A DNA stretch of 64,000 nucleotides from Butyrivibrio fibrisolvens (GCF_023206215.1 NZ_CP065801.1:186001-250000); one strand, 5' to 3'. Counted from the stretch's first letter, positions 1-9,345 are shown. Translations and numbers: made by a program. The notes: generated from the sequence alone by a model not told the origin.

Positions 1-2
1 TT

Positions 3-248
3 AAAAGCCGAAGAAATGAACTATCAGGTTGGTTCTATGGAGATGACAACGACAATGCGAAAGGCATGATCATAATCTCCCACGCAATGGGAGTTACATC
101 TGAGTATTACCTGCCGGAGATCATGTATTTTGCTGACAGGGGATATAAGGTATTTGCATTTGATAATACCGGATATGGATACAATAAAGGCTTGTTTTGT
201 GGATTTCCTCAAGCAGTTAAGGGTTTCATAACTTACAAAACGGTATAA
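3..248 (+). pseudogene. alpha/beta hydrolase fragment (5' end outside window, 3' end lost)
   Basis: The frame is open from the window edge to a stop at 246-248. It reads like the N-terminal third of a serine alpha/beta hydrolase: a strand plus oxyanion-type loop (ISHAMG), then a second strand ending in DNTGYGYNKG, where this family usually has D-x-x-G-x-G-x-S. The nucleophile elbow (GxSxG), acid and His that should follow are absent, because the frame stops about 80 codons in and the next gene begins 6 bases later. What is seen is a truncation; that it is an inactive remnant is inferred. A sequencing frameshift is unlikely, since the downstream sequence encodes an unrelated VanZ-like protein. 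Confidence 0.6.
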
Positions 249-254
249 AATTGC

Positions 255-830
255 ATGAACTATAACTTTTGGCAATCTATCATACATGACTTAGAAAATC
301 ACTTTGAAATAGGTATTTTCACAGGGGATACTTATATAATATTCAGTATATTTATCCTCCTTATGTTGCTGATGTTTGTTTTTATAAGATCAGACAATAC
401 CAAAGAACGAATAATGCAGGCTGCCCTGCAGGGATATATGTTCATAGTTTATTCTATGGCAGTTATCCTCCATTACAAAAGATTTGAGCGAAAGGTTAAC
501 TTTCAGCTGTTTATATCCTACAAAAGGGCAATTGAGTACGGAAACAAATACCTGTTTTATCTCGGCATAGAGAACGCGCTGGCATTTGTGCCGATCGGAA
601 TATTGATTCTAATACTTCTTAAGAGGGAAAAGAAATTTAGTTCGGTTTTACTGACCACGGTGCTTAGCGGTGCCTTTTCGCTTTTGATAGAAGTAGTTCA
701 GTATATTTTTGTTGTAGGTGTCTTTGATGTTGATGACCTGTTCCATAATACTTTGGGTGGTTTTCTTGGAGCATTGCTTGCATTTGTGGTTTTCAGGATC
801 AGAAACAAAACTAAAGCAGAATCATCGTAA
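255..830 (+). CDS. VanZ-like integral membrane protein
   Basis: 191 residues with about five hydrophobic segments (near residues 26-44, 58-73, 105-122, 131-155 and 166-181). The C-terminal half carries the VanZ-family signature: E146 and Q149 in a helix, then DVDD (158-161) and NTLGG (165-169). VanZ of enterococci gives low-level teicoplanin resistance, but most clostridial homologues have no known role, so none is assigned. The start lies 6 bases after the stop of the broken hydrolase, and no strong ribosome-binding site is visible, so translation may once have been coupled to that gene. Confidence 0.8.
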   Translation: MNYNFWQSIIHDLENHFEIGIFTGDTYIIFSIFILLMLLMFVFIRSDNTKERIMQAALQGYMFIVYSMAVILHYKRFERKVNFQLFISYKRAIEYGNKYLFYLGIENALAFVPIGILILILLKREKKFSSVLLTTVLSGAFSLLIEVVQYIFVVGVFDVDDLFHNTLGGFLGALLAFVVFRIRNKTKAESS

Positions 831-918
831 TCCTGCTTCAATGATATCAAAGGCGTTATTAGGGACTTTATAGGCGCTCATGGCAGTCTGCCTAAGAAGA
901 TGTTTGCATTACGAAGAA

Positions 919-947
919 TTGACGGTATATATATTTAATGATAAGAT
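919..947 (+). promoter_or_regulatory. sigma-A type promoter of the XRE regulator
   Basis: TTGACG at 919-924 and TAAGAT at 942-947 are separated by 17 bases. The AT-rich sequence just downstream (948-967, TACGTATATTAGTATATATAC-like, partly self-complementary) overlaps the expected start of transcription. An ATACGTATA element recurs after the gene near 1380. Autoregulation by the XRE protein through these elements is an inference. Confidence 0.5.
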
Positions 948-1017
948 ACGTATATTAGTATATATACATGCACTGTGGATGTAGCATTTCAGTTTTTATG
1001 GAAGGATCATTTTATCA

Positions 1018-1362
1018 ATGCTTATAAGAGATCGTATATTTCAGAAACTTGATGAACTGGATATGACACAGAAGGAGTTTTCTATAAGAACAGGTATACC
1101 CCAGACTACTATCAGTGATTGGCGTAAGAAGAGGACTAATCCAACAGCAGAGAAGATAATGGTGATCTGCAAGGTGCTTGATGTCACACCGGAGTGGCTT
1201 CTTTCTGGGATTGAGCCGCAAGGAGACAGAGGTAACCCCCAGAAATGGTATGCCATAGATTCTGAAACTGAAGTTGGTAGATTAGTAGTAACTTTTAATG
1301 CTATGAATCATGGAATGCAGGAGAGGCTTCTAGGCTATGCGGAGGCACTTTCTAAAATGTAA
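1018..1362 (+). CDS. XRE-family helix-turn-helix regulator
   Basis: 114 residues. The N-terminal 65 residues form a Cro/CI-type HTH: TQKEFSIRTG (helix 2) and PQTTISDWRKKRTNPT (recognition helix and turn), ending in the usual VTPEWLLSG. The C-terminal 45 residues are short and have no recognisable sensor domain; related proteins in clostridia have the same length. An AAGGA-type ribosome-binding site lies about 11 bases upstream of the ATG, and a good promoter lies at 919-947. The gene stands alone; the next gene in the same direction is the Rpn nuclease 120 bases downstream. The target is unknown. Confidence 0.88.
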   Translation: MLIRDRIFQKLDELDMTQKEFSIRTGIPQTTISDWRKKRTNPTAEKIMVICKVLDVTPEWLLSGIEPQGDRGNPQKWYAIDSETEVGRLVVTFNAMNHGMQERLLGYAEALSKM

Positions 1363-1484
1363 TTTTAATTTAAAATTCATATACGTATAATAGGATTATT
1401 TTAAAAGCTCATTGAATGCAAGTTTTTGACATATAGCTTGCTAACAATAAATATAAATGCAATAATCGGAGTAAGAGAAGGCAT

Positions 1485-2444
1485 ATGGACACAAATTTAT
1501 CCCAGACTATAGATATTACTACTGAAAGAGCCAGATACGATGAATATATAAAAGAGATTTTATCTGACAAGCAGATTTTGGCTAGAATATTAAAATATAC
1601 TCTTGAAGAATTTCAAGATACAGATATAGATACTATAATTGCCAATATAGATGAACCGGAAGTTTCAAAAGTTAGAGTAGAACCAGGGCATACCAATACA
1701 GAGACTATAAAAGGGGCACCCACTGAAGATAATGTGCCTGGCGAAGGGAAGATTTTCTTTGACATAAGATTTTCAGCTTATTCCAAGGATGAGCTCATCA
1801 AGATTCTGATTAATATTGAAGCTCAGAAGAGCACGAATACATCAAAGCTAGGATATCATCTTGATAACAGAATAATTTATTATCTGGGACGAATGATATC
1901 AGCCCAAAAGGAAGTAGAGTTTGCAAAGTCGGATTATGATAACTTAAAGCCTGTAAGAAGCATATGGATATGCATGGATGCAGGTGATAATGAAGATTCT
2001 ATTAATCGTATTAGATTTGTACAAGATACTGTATTTGGAAAAGATATAGAGTTTTCTAACATTAATAAGGTTCAAGGCATTATAATAAGGTTAAGAAGTA
2101 ATGAAAATGTTGCGGAATCGAAGAACTCACTTATAGCAATGCTTGAAGAGCTTCTAAAAAGAGAACCTGTGGATATTAAGAAGCAGCGTTTGTCAGAAAA
2201 TTTTGGACTAATGATGAGCGTAGATACTGAAAGGAGACTTGGTGATATGTGCAATTTAAGTCAAGTTCTAATAGATCAGGGAGAAGAAAAAGGAAGAGTA
2301 AAAGGAAGAGAAGAAGGAAGAGAAGAAGGGAAAGTAGTAGCCAGATTTGAGGATGGCATGAATATAGAAACAATTGCTCATAAATCACAGCTGTCTGTTG
2401 AGAGGGTTAAGGCTATCCTGAAAGAGGAAGGACTTATATCTTGA
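1485..2444 (+). CDS. Rpn-family recombination-promoting nuclease (PD-(D/E)XK)
   Basis: 319 residues, typical of the Rpn/PDDEXK transposase-like family, whose members cut DNA and promote RecA-independent recombination in E. coli. The metal-binding core is visible: D93 in FFDIRF and E112/Q114 in INIEAQ. The C-terminus has the usual low-complexity charged helix (KGRVKGREEGREEGK, about 266-282) followed by a short HTH-like segment (ETIAHKSQLSVERVKAIL). A strong hairpin terminator follows at 2463. Part of this gene recurs as a deleted copy at 3736-3802, on the other side of the AAA ATPase gene. Clostridial genomes often carry several such genes; the natural role here is not known. Confidence 0.88.
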   Translation: MDTNLSQTIDITTERARYDEYIKEILSDKQILARILKYTLEEFQDTDIDTIIANIDEPEVSKVRVEPGHTNTETIKGAPTEDNVPGEGKIFFDIRFSAYSKDELIKILINIEAQKSTNTSKLGYHLDNRIIYYLGRMISAQKEVEFAKSDYDNLKPVRSIWICMDAGDNEDSINRIRFVQDTVFGKDIEFSNINKVQGIIIRLRSNENVAESKNSLIAMLEELLKREPVDIKKQRLSENFGLMMSVDTERRLGDMCNLSQVLIDQGEEKGRVKGREEGREEGKVVARFEDGMNIETIAHKSQLSVERVKAILKEEGLIS

Positions 2445-2462
2445 TTTTGTTTTAGAAAAGCG

Positions 2463-2501
2463 CTGCTCTACCTGTTGCTATTGAGGCAGAGCAGTTTTTT
2501 T
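2463..2501 (+). terminator. Rho-independent terminator of the Rpn gene
   Basis: CTGCTCT (2463-2469) pairs with AGAGCAG (2488-2494) and is followed by seven T. The left arm and loop start of this hairpin are duplicated at 3785-3802 without the right arm. Confidence 0.85.
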
Positions 2502-2504
2502 ATA

Positions 2505-3554
2505 TCAAAACTCAATCTGTGCATCTATGAATTCCTTGAATCTAGGCAGCCTAAGCGTGATAACCCCGCGAAGCCTTGTATCAATGACGCCCTTTTCCAT
2601 TAGTCGTTTACGTGGAACTGACCATTCGCTATGTGATTTTTTAGTTATTTCCAGAAGATCAGTTGCTGTCATGGAATCCTTTTGGGCTATAAATTTAAGG
2701 AACCAGCGGTCGTTTGGTGCAAGTTCAGACCATATTTTGTAATATACTTTCTGGGCCAGAACATCATCGAATTGACGTAAGACCTCGTCTGTCACTGTCT
2801 TTCCTTTTGAATCCCACATGTATTTTCCAAGTGTTTGATATGCAAAGGCGTAACCTTTCGTTATATAGGCCATTTTCTCAGCTTCTTCAAAGGTGATCCC
2901 TAGAGTCTTTTGATAATCGTCTCTTATATAGGTTATATTAAGAGGCGTCATTTCGAATTTAGTAGCACGCAGGAAGAAAGTAAGCCCTTTTGTGTTCTCC
3001 AGACTTTCTATATCTTCATATAGTCCGGCAAGAATGGTATAAATCGGAAGGTCTTTCCTTATCAGTATCTGAAATTCTTGAATGAAGTCAATAATTCCCT
3101 TGGTATTCCTGGCTTCATCTATAGTAACAAGAAGCCTTTTTCCATGTTTGTTTAATTCAGAAAGAAGTATTTCAAGAGCATAATCTATACTTGCAACAGG
3201 GCTCTTTTTTGAGACATTAATGCCAATGCCAAATGCAGACAGGTTCAGGTTGGCATCTACAAATTTGGTTATGAGTGGGACGCTGCTATATAGCCTGGCT
3301 ACAAGTTCGCTTATGATATCAGAATCAGACCTGATTCCGATCACAACCCAGTTTTTTTCATCATTGAAGTGCCTCTCAAGGCTTGTTAGAGTTACTGTCT
3401 TACCGGTACCACGAATGCCTGTTAGTTTAAAGGCCTGTTCATCAGGGATATCGCTTTCAAGAGCTTCAACGATGCTGTCTATAATGCTTGCTCTGCTCAG
3501 GTATTTAGTTGGGACTTTACCAAAGCTTATGGTATATGGATTTCTATTGTTCAT
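2505..3554 (-). CDS. AAA/STAND-type ATPase with C-terminal winged helix
   Basis: 349 residues. Walker A is GIRGTGKT (46-53) and Walker B is LLVTIDEA (141-148, D146/E147). An arginine-containing sensor region and then a C-terminal wHTH-like part (about 285-345, TATDLLEITKKS... and RLRGVITLRLP) follow. This is the layout of the Orc/Cdc6-like or archaeal-ATPase group often found next to toxin or mobile genes; the specific partner is unknown. The convergent Rpn gene ends 60 bases away. The start has GAGG 10 bases upstream inside the 11-mer CATGAGGTTAA that recurs elsewhere in the window. The upstream 160 bases are extremely AT-rich with repeated TATATAA units. Confidence 0.75.
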   Translation of the reverse strand: MNNRNPYTISFGKVPTKYLSRASIIDSIVEALESDIPDEQAFKLTGIRGTGKTVTLTSLERHFNDEKNWVVIGIRSDSDIISELVARLYSSVPLITKFVDANLNLSAFGIGINVSKKSPVASIDYALEILLSELNKHGKRLLVTIDEARNTKGIIDFIQEFQILIRKDLPIYTILAGLYEDIESLENTKGLTFFLRATKFEMTPLNITYIRDDYQKTLGITFEEAEKMAYITKGYAFAYQTLGKYMWDSKGKTVTDEVLRQFDDVLAQKVYYKIWSELAPNDRWFLKFIAQKDSMTATDLLEITKKSHSEWSVPRKRLMEKGVIDTRLRGVITLRLPRFKEFIDAQIEF

Positions 3555-3573
3555 AAATGGTTAACCTCATGTA

Positions 3574-3712
3574 TCTATATAATGGCACAACAACTATATA
3601 ATTCTATATAAAATAATATAATTTACTATGTATATATAATACTATATAAAATAATATAAAACAACCAAACACAAGATAATCATATAAAAGTATATAAAGT
3701 TATATAAAAGCT
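3574..3712. repeat. AT-rich repeat array upstream of the AAA ATPase gene
   Basis: The 18-mer CTATATAAAATAATATAA occurs twice (3604-3621 and 3642-3659). Shorter CTATATAAT units precede it (about 3574 and 3592) and three TATATAAAG-like units follow (about 3683-3709). The array lies between the ATPase start codon and the deleted Rpn copy. It could be a cluster of protein-binding sites (iteron-like) or simply promoter DNA; no open reading frame is present. Confidence 0.6.
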
Positions 3713-3735
3713 ACAACTTATAAAAGTCACAACCT

Positions 3736-3802
3736 ATCAAGATTCTGATTAATATTGAAGCTCAGAAGAGCACGAATACATCAAGCGCTGCTCTACCTGT
3801 TG
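3736..3802 (+). pseudogene. deleted second copy of the Rpn nuclease gene
   Basis: Bases 3736-3784 are identical to 1797-1845 of the Rpn gene (the codons around the INIEAQK active-site motif) and run straight into a copy of 2458-2477 (gene end flank and left arm of its terminator). About 610 bases in between are missing, and the join falls at a short shared AAG. This is a direct sequence observation; that it arose by gene duplication followed by microhomology-mediated deletion is inferred. Confidence 0.8.
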
Positions 3803-3812
3803 TTATAAAGTA

Positions 3813-3847
3813 AACTCTCCGACAAATACTGTCCGGAGAGTTTTTTT
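3813..3847 (+). terminator. Rho-independent terminator
   Basis: ACTCTCCG pairs with CGGAGAGT around an 11-12 base loop, followed by seven T. It lies just after the deleted Rpn copy and shields the surface-protein gene from upstream transcription. The rest of the gap up to 4038 holds no gene that I can support. Confidence 0.8.
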
Positions 3848-4038
3848 AGTGCCGAAAGCGGCCAATTAGCTTGATTCTATCATCATACAAATAAATTAAG
3901 CAAAAATAAATAGAAATATGATATTTTTGAAGATAGGTGATTTGGTATCCTATTCCTCGTGATTGTGATTAAGAATTTACTTTATGCCGCAGTACCTGGC
4001 ATTTGGTATATAAAAATCGTTACGGAGGGATAGGAACG

Positions 4039-7000
4039 ATGAAAAAGATGAGACGCGTATTGGCTATGGCCATGGCACTTGCAATGATGCTCACTACATT
4101 TGGCAGTGATATAAGTGTTATAACATCATACGCAGAAGAAATGACTGATATCGAGCAATCAGATATCGATACAGTCGAGACACCGGTTGAGGAAGGATCT
4201 GAAAACGGTGAGGAACAAGTAACTGATGTATCTGCAGAAGGATCAGGTGAAGCTGAGACTTCTGAGCTTGCAGAAGATGCTTCTACAAAGTCAGCTTCAG
4301 GCGATTCTGTAAATGAAGATGCAATTGACGCAGCTAGTACAGAAACATCTGCAGATGATTCTGCAAGTGTAGCAAGTACTGACGAAGCAACAGACAGTGC
4401 TTCAAATGCAGCAAGTGTTGCAACATCTGATGAAGCTGTAACAGAACCTCAGTATGAGTATGAATTCAAGGATTCTACAGAGGTTGATAATGTAAAGATA
4501 TCTCTTTACGCTGCTAAGGATGTACTTCCTGATGATACAACATTTGTAGTAACCAGAGTTTATCCTGAGGTTGCAGAGATGATTGAAGAAGATCTCTCTA
4601 ATCAGGCAGGAGAAGATACTCAGGTTGAAGTTCAGGAGACAATCTCTTTTGACATCACATTATATGCTAAGAGCATGATTACAGAAGAGAATCCGGAAGG
4701 TGTTGTCCAGCCTAAGGATGACGGGACTGTAAAGGTTACATTTGAGGAACTTAGCGAAGTATCAGATAACGTATCTGATTCAGACACAGGAATTGCTGTA
4801 TACCATGTTGAAGATGACCTTTCTGATGTTAATTGTGAGACTAAGGTTGAGAATACAACATCTGATGATGTGACTTTTGATGCAGAGCATTTTTCTACAT
4901 ATTCAGTTGTAATTTACAGATATATGTTTAGAAGTGAAATAAAAATAGAAGCCAAGGATATTAATGATACTTCTAAAAAAATAGGGAGTACAGAAACAGT
5001 TAGCCATTCGTTAGGGTTATTTGAAGAAAAAATTAGTCCATCAGAGTTAGCAGAATCAATTACTGGTTATAAATTCGTAAAGGCAACAGTAGAAAGCAGT
5101 AGTAATTCCATAGAAATTAAATATTTCAGACTGAATTGGAATAATGTTCAGTATACTACAGGCGAGAGAAATGGTCTCAATGGTTATAAATGGATCAATT
5201 ACGAAAGTACGGTGTATTTCTGGTACGAGAAGATAAACGAAAAGATTCCTGTAGCAGTATACGCAACAGATGGAACAAGCAGCGCTAAAATCAATCAGCA
5301 CAGCCAGGTACTTAGAGACACACTGGGGCTTAAATATGTACAGGATGATGGCTATTTCCCTATTGGTGTTGTATGGCTTTCACAGGATGTAATAGATCAG
5401 GGATTAAATGGTGACATAAGTGCAGTTATAAACAGTATTGAGTCAATAGATACAAAATATCTTATTAATTCCGGTATAGATAACAACGAGAACACAGTAT
5501 TTGCTAATAAGAGCAATATAATGCTTGATAAGGGCGGAAGCGCTAAATCTTATCGCACAGCATTTTTTAAATGGGTTAATGGTGGCCAGTCATATAAGGG
5601 ACATGAGAATCCGGAGCATAAAGATTCTAATGCTAAAGATAAAGATAAAGAAAATATAGATTATTTTAATGGACAGGATTATAAATATCACCTTGACATA
5701 AGATTTGATACCAATGTTGTAAGTTATACTGAAAAGTACTACACAGATAACAAAATTGATTCAACTAAAGAAAATGCATCGTCAGTTGCATATCTTAAGA
5801 ACAGCAACAATTATTCAGCTGTATCTTATGAAGAGATTAAGAGTGCTGCGGTTGAAACAAAATCTGAATATAAACTTGAAGGTTTCTATTCAGATGCAGC
5901 TTGTACCAACAAGATCAGCGGAGATATTACAGTAAGATCAGATACAACAATCTATGTGAAATATGTTAAGAGCGGATCATACAATGTATATTTCAAGGAT
6001 TCTGAAGGAAATATCCTTAAAACAGTTACCAAGAAAACAGGTGAAGATCATTCAATCACATTGTATGAAGGTGATGCTCCTACAAAGGAAGGATACAGAT
6101 TTACCGGTTGGAGTAATGCTGAGACTTCTGATAATGGTGATGTAACCTACACAGCTCAGTTTATCAAAAAGGTAACAGTATCATTTGTAACAACTAATGA
6201 TAAAGTTAAGACATCATCTGTAATTACGAATCAGGTTATTGATGAAGGAGAAAATGCAGTACAGCCCGAAGCGCCTACTGCTACAGGTTATACTTTTGCC
6301 GGATGGTATATCAAAAATGGTGATAAGGAGAATGAGTATAACTTTAATACTTCAGTAAGTGAAGATATAACCCTCTATGCTCATTGGACTGCAAATAAAT
6401 ACACAGTAACAGTTAAAGATGAGTATGTTATTGGTGATACTAAAACAATAGTGACCAGAATTGCAGCTGATAAAGTAGAATATGGTCAAATCAAAACATA
6501 TAAAAAGGCATCTGTAATAGGATATACATTTGATTCATCAAGCGTAAAAGTTTCAAATAATGAAGCAGTCCAAGATGGTTCAGAGGTAATACTAACTGTC
6601 GAAGATAATACAGAAATCGTATTTACTTATAAAGCTGAGGAAAATGTGGTCGTAGCATTCTTCCTTTTAAATCCGGAAGTAGAAGACGCTCCTAAGATAG
6701 GTTCTCAGAGTAGCGCTGATTATTATCCGGAAGGCGGAAGCAAGAAATGGAAGGGCACTGCTGCTAACATTGATGCGATTAACGTGACAGATCTTACGGA
6801 GGCTAATGGATATTCATTATCCTGGGGTAATATTAATGGATACAGAGCTATATATAACTGGAATAATGGCGTATTTGATATAACAGATGCTAAATATGAC
6901 AGTGAAACATATAGTGATATATCTTCTTATATCGCTTCAAATTATGGCAATAAAAAGGATGAATTCTCTATTAGCGATGTAATCTGGTATGTGTACAAGA

Positions 7001-8358
7001 GGCAGAGCGATGGATATCACATTGACGGATATGTAAGCACATATATTACATATGATCCGAACTATGGAGAAAACCTTGCTACAGTTACTGGTTCAAAACT
7101 CAGATACAATACAAAAGCCACTATCGCCGGGAACCCATTTATTAGAAATGATGGTTATGCATTTGCAGGGTGGTCAACATCTGAAAATGGAGAAGTGGTA
7201 TATAAGCCTGGTGATACGATAGAAAATCTTACTTCAAAACTGACTCTTTATGCACAGTGGACAGATGAAAATGTATATGAAGTAACATTCAAGTATGGCT
7301 ATGACAATGGAAATAACACAGACATTTTCCATTACGAAAATGGCTTAAAGTCAGGAAGTATATTAACAAATGTACCTGAACCTGAAAGAGATGGATATGA
7401 TTTTTCAGGCTGGAAGGATGAAGATGGAAATATTTTTACATCTGATCAGATAAAAAACAAGGCAGTAATCAAAAATACAACTTATACTGCGGAATGGACA
7501 CCTAAAAAAGATACAAAATACACAGTTGAGTATTATGTTCAGAATCTTAGTGACGACGGCTATTCATTATATGATACAGATTGGAACCCGGTAACTTCAA
7601 ATGGTACAACTGATACTCTGGTGGTGGTTTCAGACTACAGTAATAGAGAAATAACCGGATTTACCTATAATGAAGATAAAACTGCAGCATATTCAAGAGA
7701 AAAAGAGGCAGGCACAGTCCTCGAATCATCACTTGATTCTGCAACTATTAAGGGTGATGGCAGCCTTGTAATAAAGCTTTACTATGACAGAAACAGTTAT
7801 ACTGTAAGATTCCTTAATTATGATGGAACAGTACTTGATGAGGGAAGCTATAAATATGGAGATATGCCTTCATATACAAAAACTACTCCTGTAAGGAACT
7901 CTGATGACAAGAGAAAAGTATATCTTTTCAATAATTGGGATAAAGAAATTGTCGCTGTAACCATGGATGCGGATTATACAGCACAGTATACAGAAAAAAC
8001 ACTAATAGTAGATGAGGATCGTACAGTAGACACAGCACCATCTACAGATGATGCACCTTCACAGCCTGATAATAATGGAGAAACAACACAGACAAGTGCA
8101 TCTGAAACATCTGCAGCACAGACAGCTTCTAATTCGACGGCAACAATTTCTGATCAGAGAATTGCAATGACAGATGAACCTGATGTACTTGGAGCAAGTC
8201 GTGATGCTTCAAAAGACGATGCAGCTGTTCTTGGCGAGAGACGTTATTCTACAGGTGATTATGATTATACTTATAAGTATGTCATTATAATCATTGCAGC
8301 GGGACTTATTATTACACAGCTTTACTTTGGATTTGGCAAGAAGCAGAGTGATAAATAA
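4039..8358 (+). CDS. large secreted surface protein with InlB-type B repeats
   Basis: 1439 residues from the ATG at 4039, chosen because GGAGGG (4024-4029) sits 9 bases upstream; an in-frame ATG at 4003 lacks a site. Signal peptide at about 1-33. Residues 35-140 are an acidic Ser/Thr/Ala-rich stretch. Listeria-Bacteroides (InlB B-repeat, Flg_new) units with the G-Y-x-F-x-G-W core lie near 648-714, 713-785, 1002-1075, 1080-1155, and a more divergent one near 1254-1320. A Ser/Thr-rich linker precedes VLGERRYSTGD (1397-1407), a transmembrane helix (about 1413-1432) and a charged tail. Such proteins act in adhesion or cell-wall contact; the ligand here is unknown. Confidence 0.88.
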   Translation: MKKMRRVLAMAMALAMMLTTFGSDISVITSYAEEMTDIEQSDIDTVETPVEEGSENGEEQVTDVSAEGSGEAETSELAEDASTKSASGDSVNEDAIDAASTETSADDSASVASTDEATDSASNAASVATSDEAVTEPQYEYEFKDSTEVDNVKISLYAAKDVLPDDTTFVVTRVYPEVAEMIEEDLSNQAGEDTQVEVQETISFDITLYAKSMITEENPEGVVQPKDDGTVKVTFEELSEVSDNVSDSDTGIAVYHVEDDLSDVNCETKVENTTSDDVTFDAEHFSTYSVVIYRYMFRSEIKIEAKDINDTSKKIGSTETVSHSLGLFEEKISPSELAESITGYKFVKATVESSSNSIEIKYFRLNWNNVQYTTGERNGLNGYKWINYESTVYFWYEKINEKIPVAVYATDGTSSAKINQHSQVLRDTLGLKYVQDDGYFPIGVVWLSQDVIDQGLNGDISAVINSIESIDTKYLINSGIDNNENTVFANKSNIMLDKGGSAKSYRTAFFKWVNGGQSYKGHENPEHKDSNAKDKDKENIDYFNGQDYKYHLDIRFDTNVVSYTEKYYTDNKIDSTKENASSVAYLKNSNNYSAVSYEEIKSAAVETKSEYKLEGFYSDAACTNKISGDITVRSDTTIYVKYVKSGSYNVYFKDSEGNILKTVTKKTGEDHSITLYEGDAPTKEGYRFTGWSNAETSDNGDVTYTAQFIKKVTVSFVTTNDKVKTSSVITNQVIDEGENAVQPEAPTATGYTFAGWYIKNGDKENEYNFNTSVSEDITLYAHWTANKYTVTVKDEYVIGDTKTIVTRIAADKVEYGQIKTYKKASVIGYTFDSSSVKVSNNEAVQDGSEVILTVEDNTEIVFTYKAEENVVVAFFLLNPEVEDAPKIGSQSSADYYPEGGSKKWKGTAANIDAINVTDLTEANGYSLSWGNINGYRAIYNWNNGVFDITDAKYDSETYSDISSYIASNYGNKKDEFSISDVIWYVYKRQSDGYHIDGYVSTYITYDPNYGENLATVTGSKLRYNTKATIAGNPFIRNDGYAFAGWSTSENGEVVYKPGDTIENLTSKLTLYAQWTDENVYEVTFKYGYDNGNNTDIFHYENGLKSGSILTNVPEPERDGYDFSGWKDEDGNIFTSDQIKNKAVIKNTTYTAEWTPKKDTKYTVEYYVQNLSDDGYSLYDTDWNPVTSNGTTDTLVVVSDYSNREITGFTYNEDKTAAYSREKEAGTVLESSLDSATIKGDGSLVIKLYYDRNSYTVRFLNYDGTVLDEGSYKYGDMPSYTKTTPVRNSDDKRKVYLFNNWDKEIVAVTMDADYTAQYTEKTLIVDEDRTVDTAPSTDDAPSQPDNNGETTQTSASETSAAQTASNSTATISDQRIAMTDEPDVLGASRDASKDDAAVLGERRYSTGDYDYTYKYVIIIIAAGLIITQLYFGFGKKQSDK

Positions 8359-8387
8359 TCGTAACCCCAATAGTTATAACTAAAATA

Positions 8388-8431
8388 ATAGCCATATATC
8401 GTGGAAAAAACTGCGATATATGGCTATTTTG
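8388..8431 (+). terminator. Rho-independent terminator of the surface-protein gene
   Basis: A perfect 14-base stem (ATAGCCATATATCG with its complement at 8414-8427) around a 12-base loop, followed by a short T run. Confidence 0.85.
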
Positions 8432-8503
8432 TTGCACTTTTCTATATACCAATAGTAATAATAAGAAGGATAAATTTTAATTATGTAAAAAAATAACACC
8501 ACA

Positions 8504-8552
8504 GTGGAGCTCGCGACACCAATTTGGGTTTGAAAATGGAACATTTTCAAAC
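8504..8552 (-). repeat. structured dispersed repeat, copy A (partial, inverted)
   Basis: Read on the minus strand this starts with the 11-bp-arm hairpin GTTTGAAAATG-TTC-CATTTTCAAAC, then the CAAATTGGTG half of the second hairpin and the GCGAGCTCCAC core. Relative to copies B-D both arms of the first hairpin carry the matching change (G to A, C to T), so the pairing is kept. The distal part of the unit is missing. It lies 60 bases before the histidine phosphatase gene. Confidence 0.85.
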
Positions 8553-8614
8553 TTGTTTATGATGCGCAGAGTTTGTATAATTTTTACATATTCGCATTTT
8601 GAGGGGAACATAAG

Positions 8615-9313
8615 ATGAGACTGATATTTGTAAGACACGGAGATCCCGATTACCAGAACGACTGCCTGACTGACATTGGACGCAGGCAGGCCACAAACAC
8701 TGCCGCAAGGCTTCATGATGAGAAGATCAAAGCCATATACGCATCTTCCAATGGAAGAGCAATAGAGACAGCTTCATATACAGCCAAAGATCACGGACTT
8801 GACGTACAGGTACTTGACTATATGCACGAGATATGGTGGGGAGACAAGGATCAGAACATAGATGAGAGTCAGAAGATCCCGTTTGAGGGGCATCCCTGGT
8901 CTATATCATATAAGCTTCTGACAGAGCATCCGGAATATGCCGGTGATAAAGAATGGTCTGAGCATCCATATTTTAAAAATAATATCTGTATGGATTATTT
9001 TGACAGGATTCATTCAGGAATAGACGCACTCTTAGAGCAGTATGGGCTTAAAAGAGAAGGTAATTTCTACAGATGTATAGAAGAATGTAGTGATACTATA
9101 GCACTGTTCGCCCATGGCGGCTCCGGAGCTATCCTTTTTTCACATCTGTTATCAATCTCTTTTCCAATAGTACTTACTACGCTTCCTTTTGGTGTATGCT
9201 CAGTTACTATATTCGACTTTGCAGCCATGAAGGGCGAGATGACGATACCAAGACTTGAGATCTTCAATGATATGAATCATCATAATGAACATAATCTGTT
9301 ATTCAAGATGTGA
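8615..9313 (+). CDS. histidine phosphatase family protein
   Basis: 232 residues. The N-terminal RHG motif (R7-H8-G9, after the first strand LIFV) gives the phospho-accepting histidine, and the second histidine is H167 in LFAHGGSG, as in the phosphoglycerate-mutase branch of the superfamily. R50-type arginine in SSNGRAIETA is also conserved. The ribosome-binding site is GAGGGGA before the ATG. Substrates in this family range from sugar phosphates to cobalamin precursors; the neighbours do not point to one, so only the phosphatase class is called. Confidence 0.85.
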   Translation: MRLIFVRHGDPDYQNDCLTDIGRRQATNTAARLHDEKIKAIYASSNGRAIETASYTAKDHGLDVQVLDYMHEIWWGDKDQNIDESQKIPFEGHPWSISYKLLTEHPEYAGDKEWSEHPYFKNNICMDYFDRIHSGIDALLEQYGLKREGNFYRCIEECSDTIALFAHGGSGAILFSHLLSISFPIVLTTLPFGVCSVTIFDFAAMKGEMTIPRLEIFNDMNHHNEHNLLFKM

Positions 9314-9345
9314 TATTATAATCCTCTCCTTGCTTAGTGTATAAA

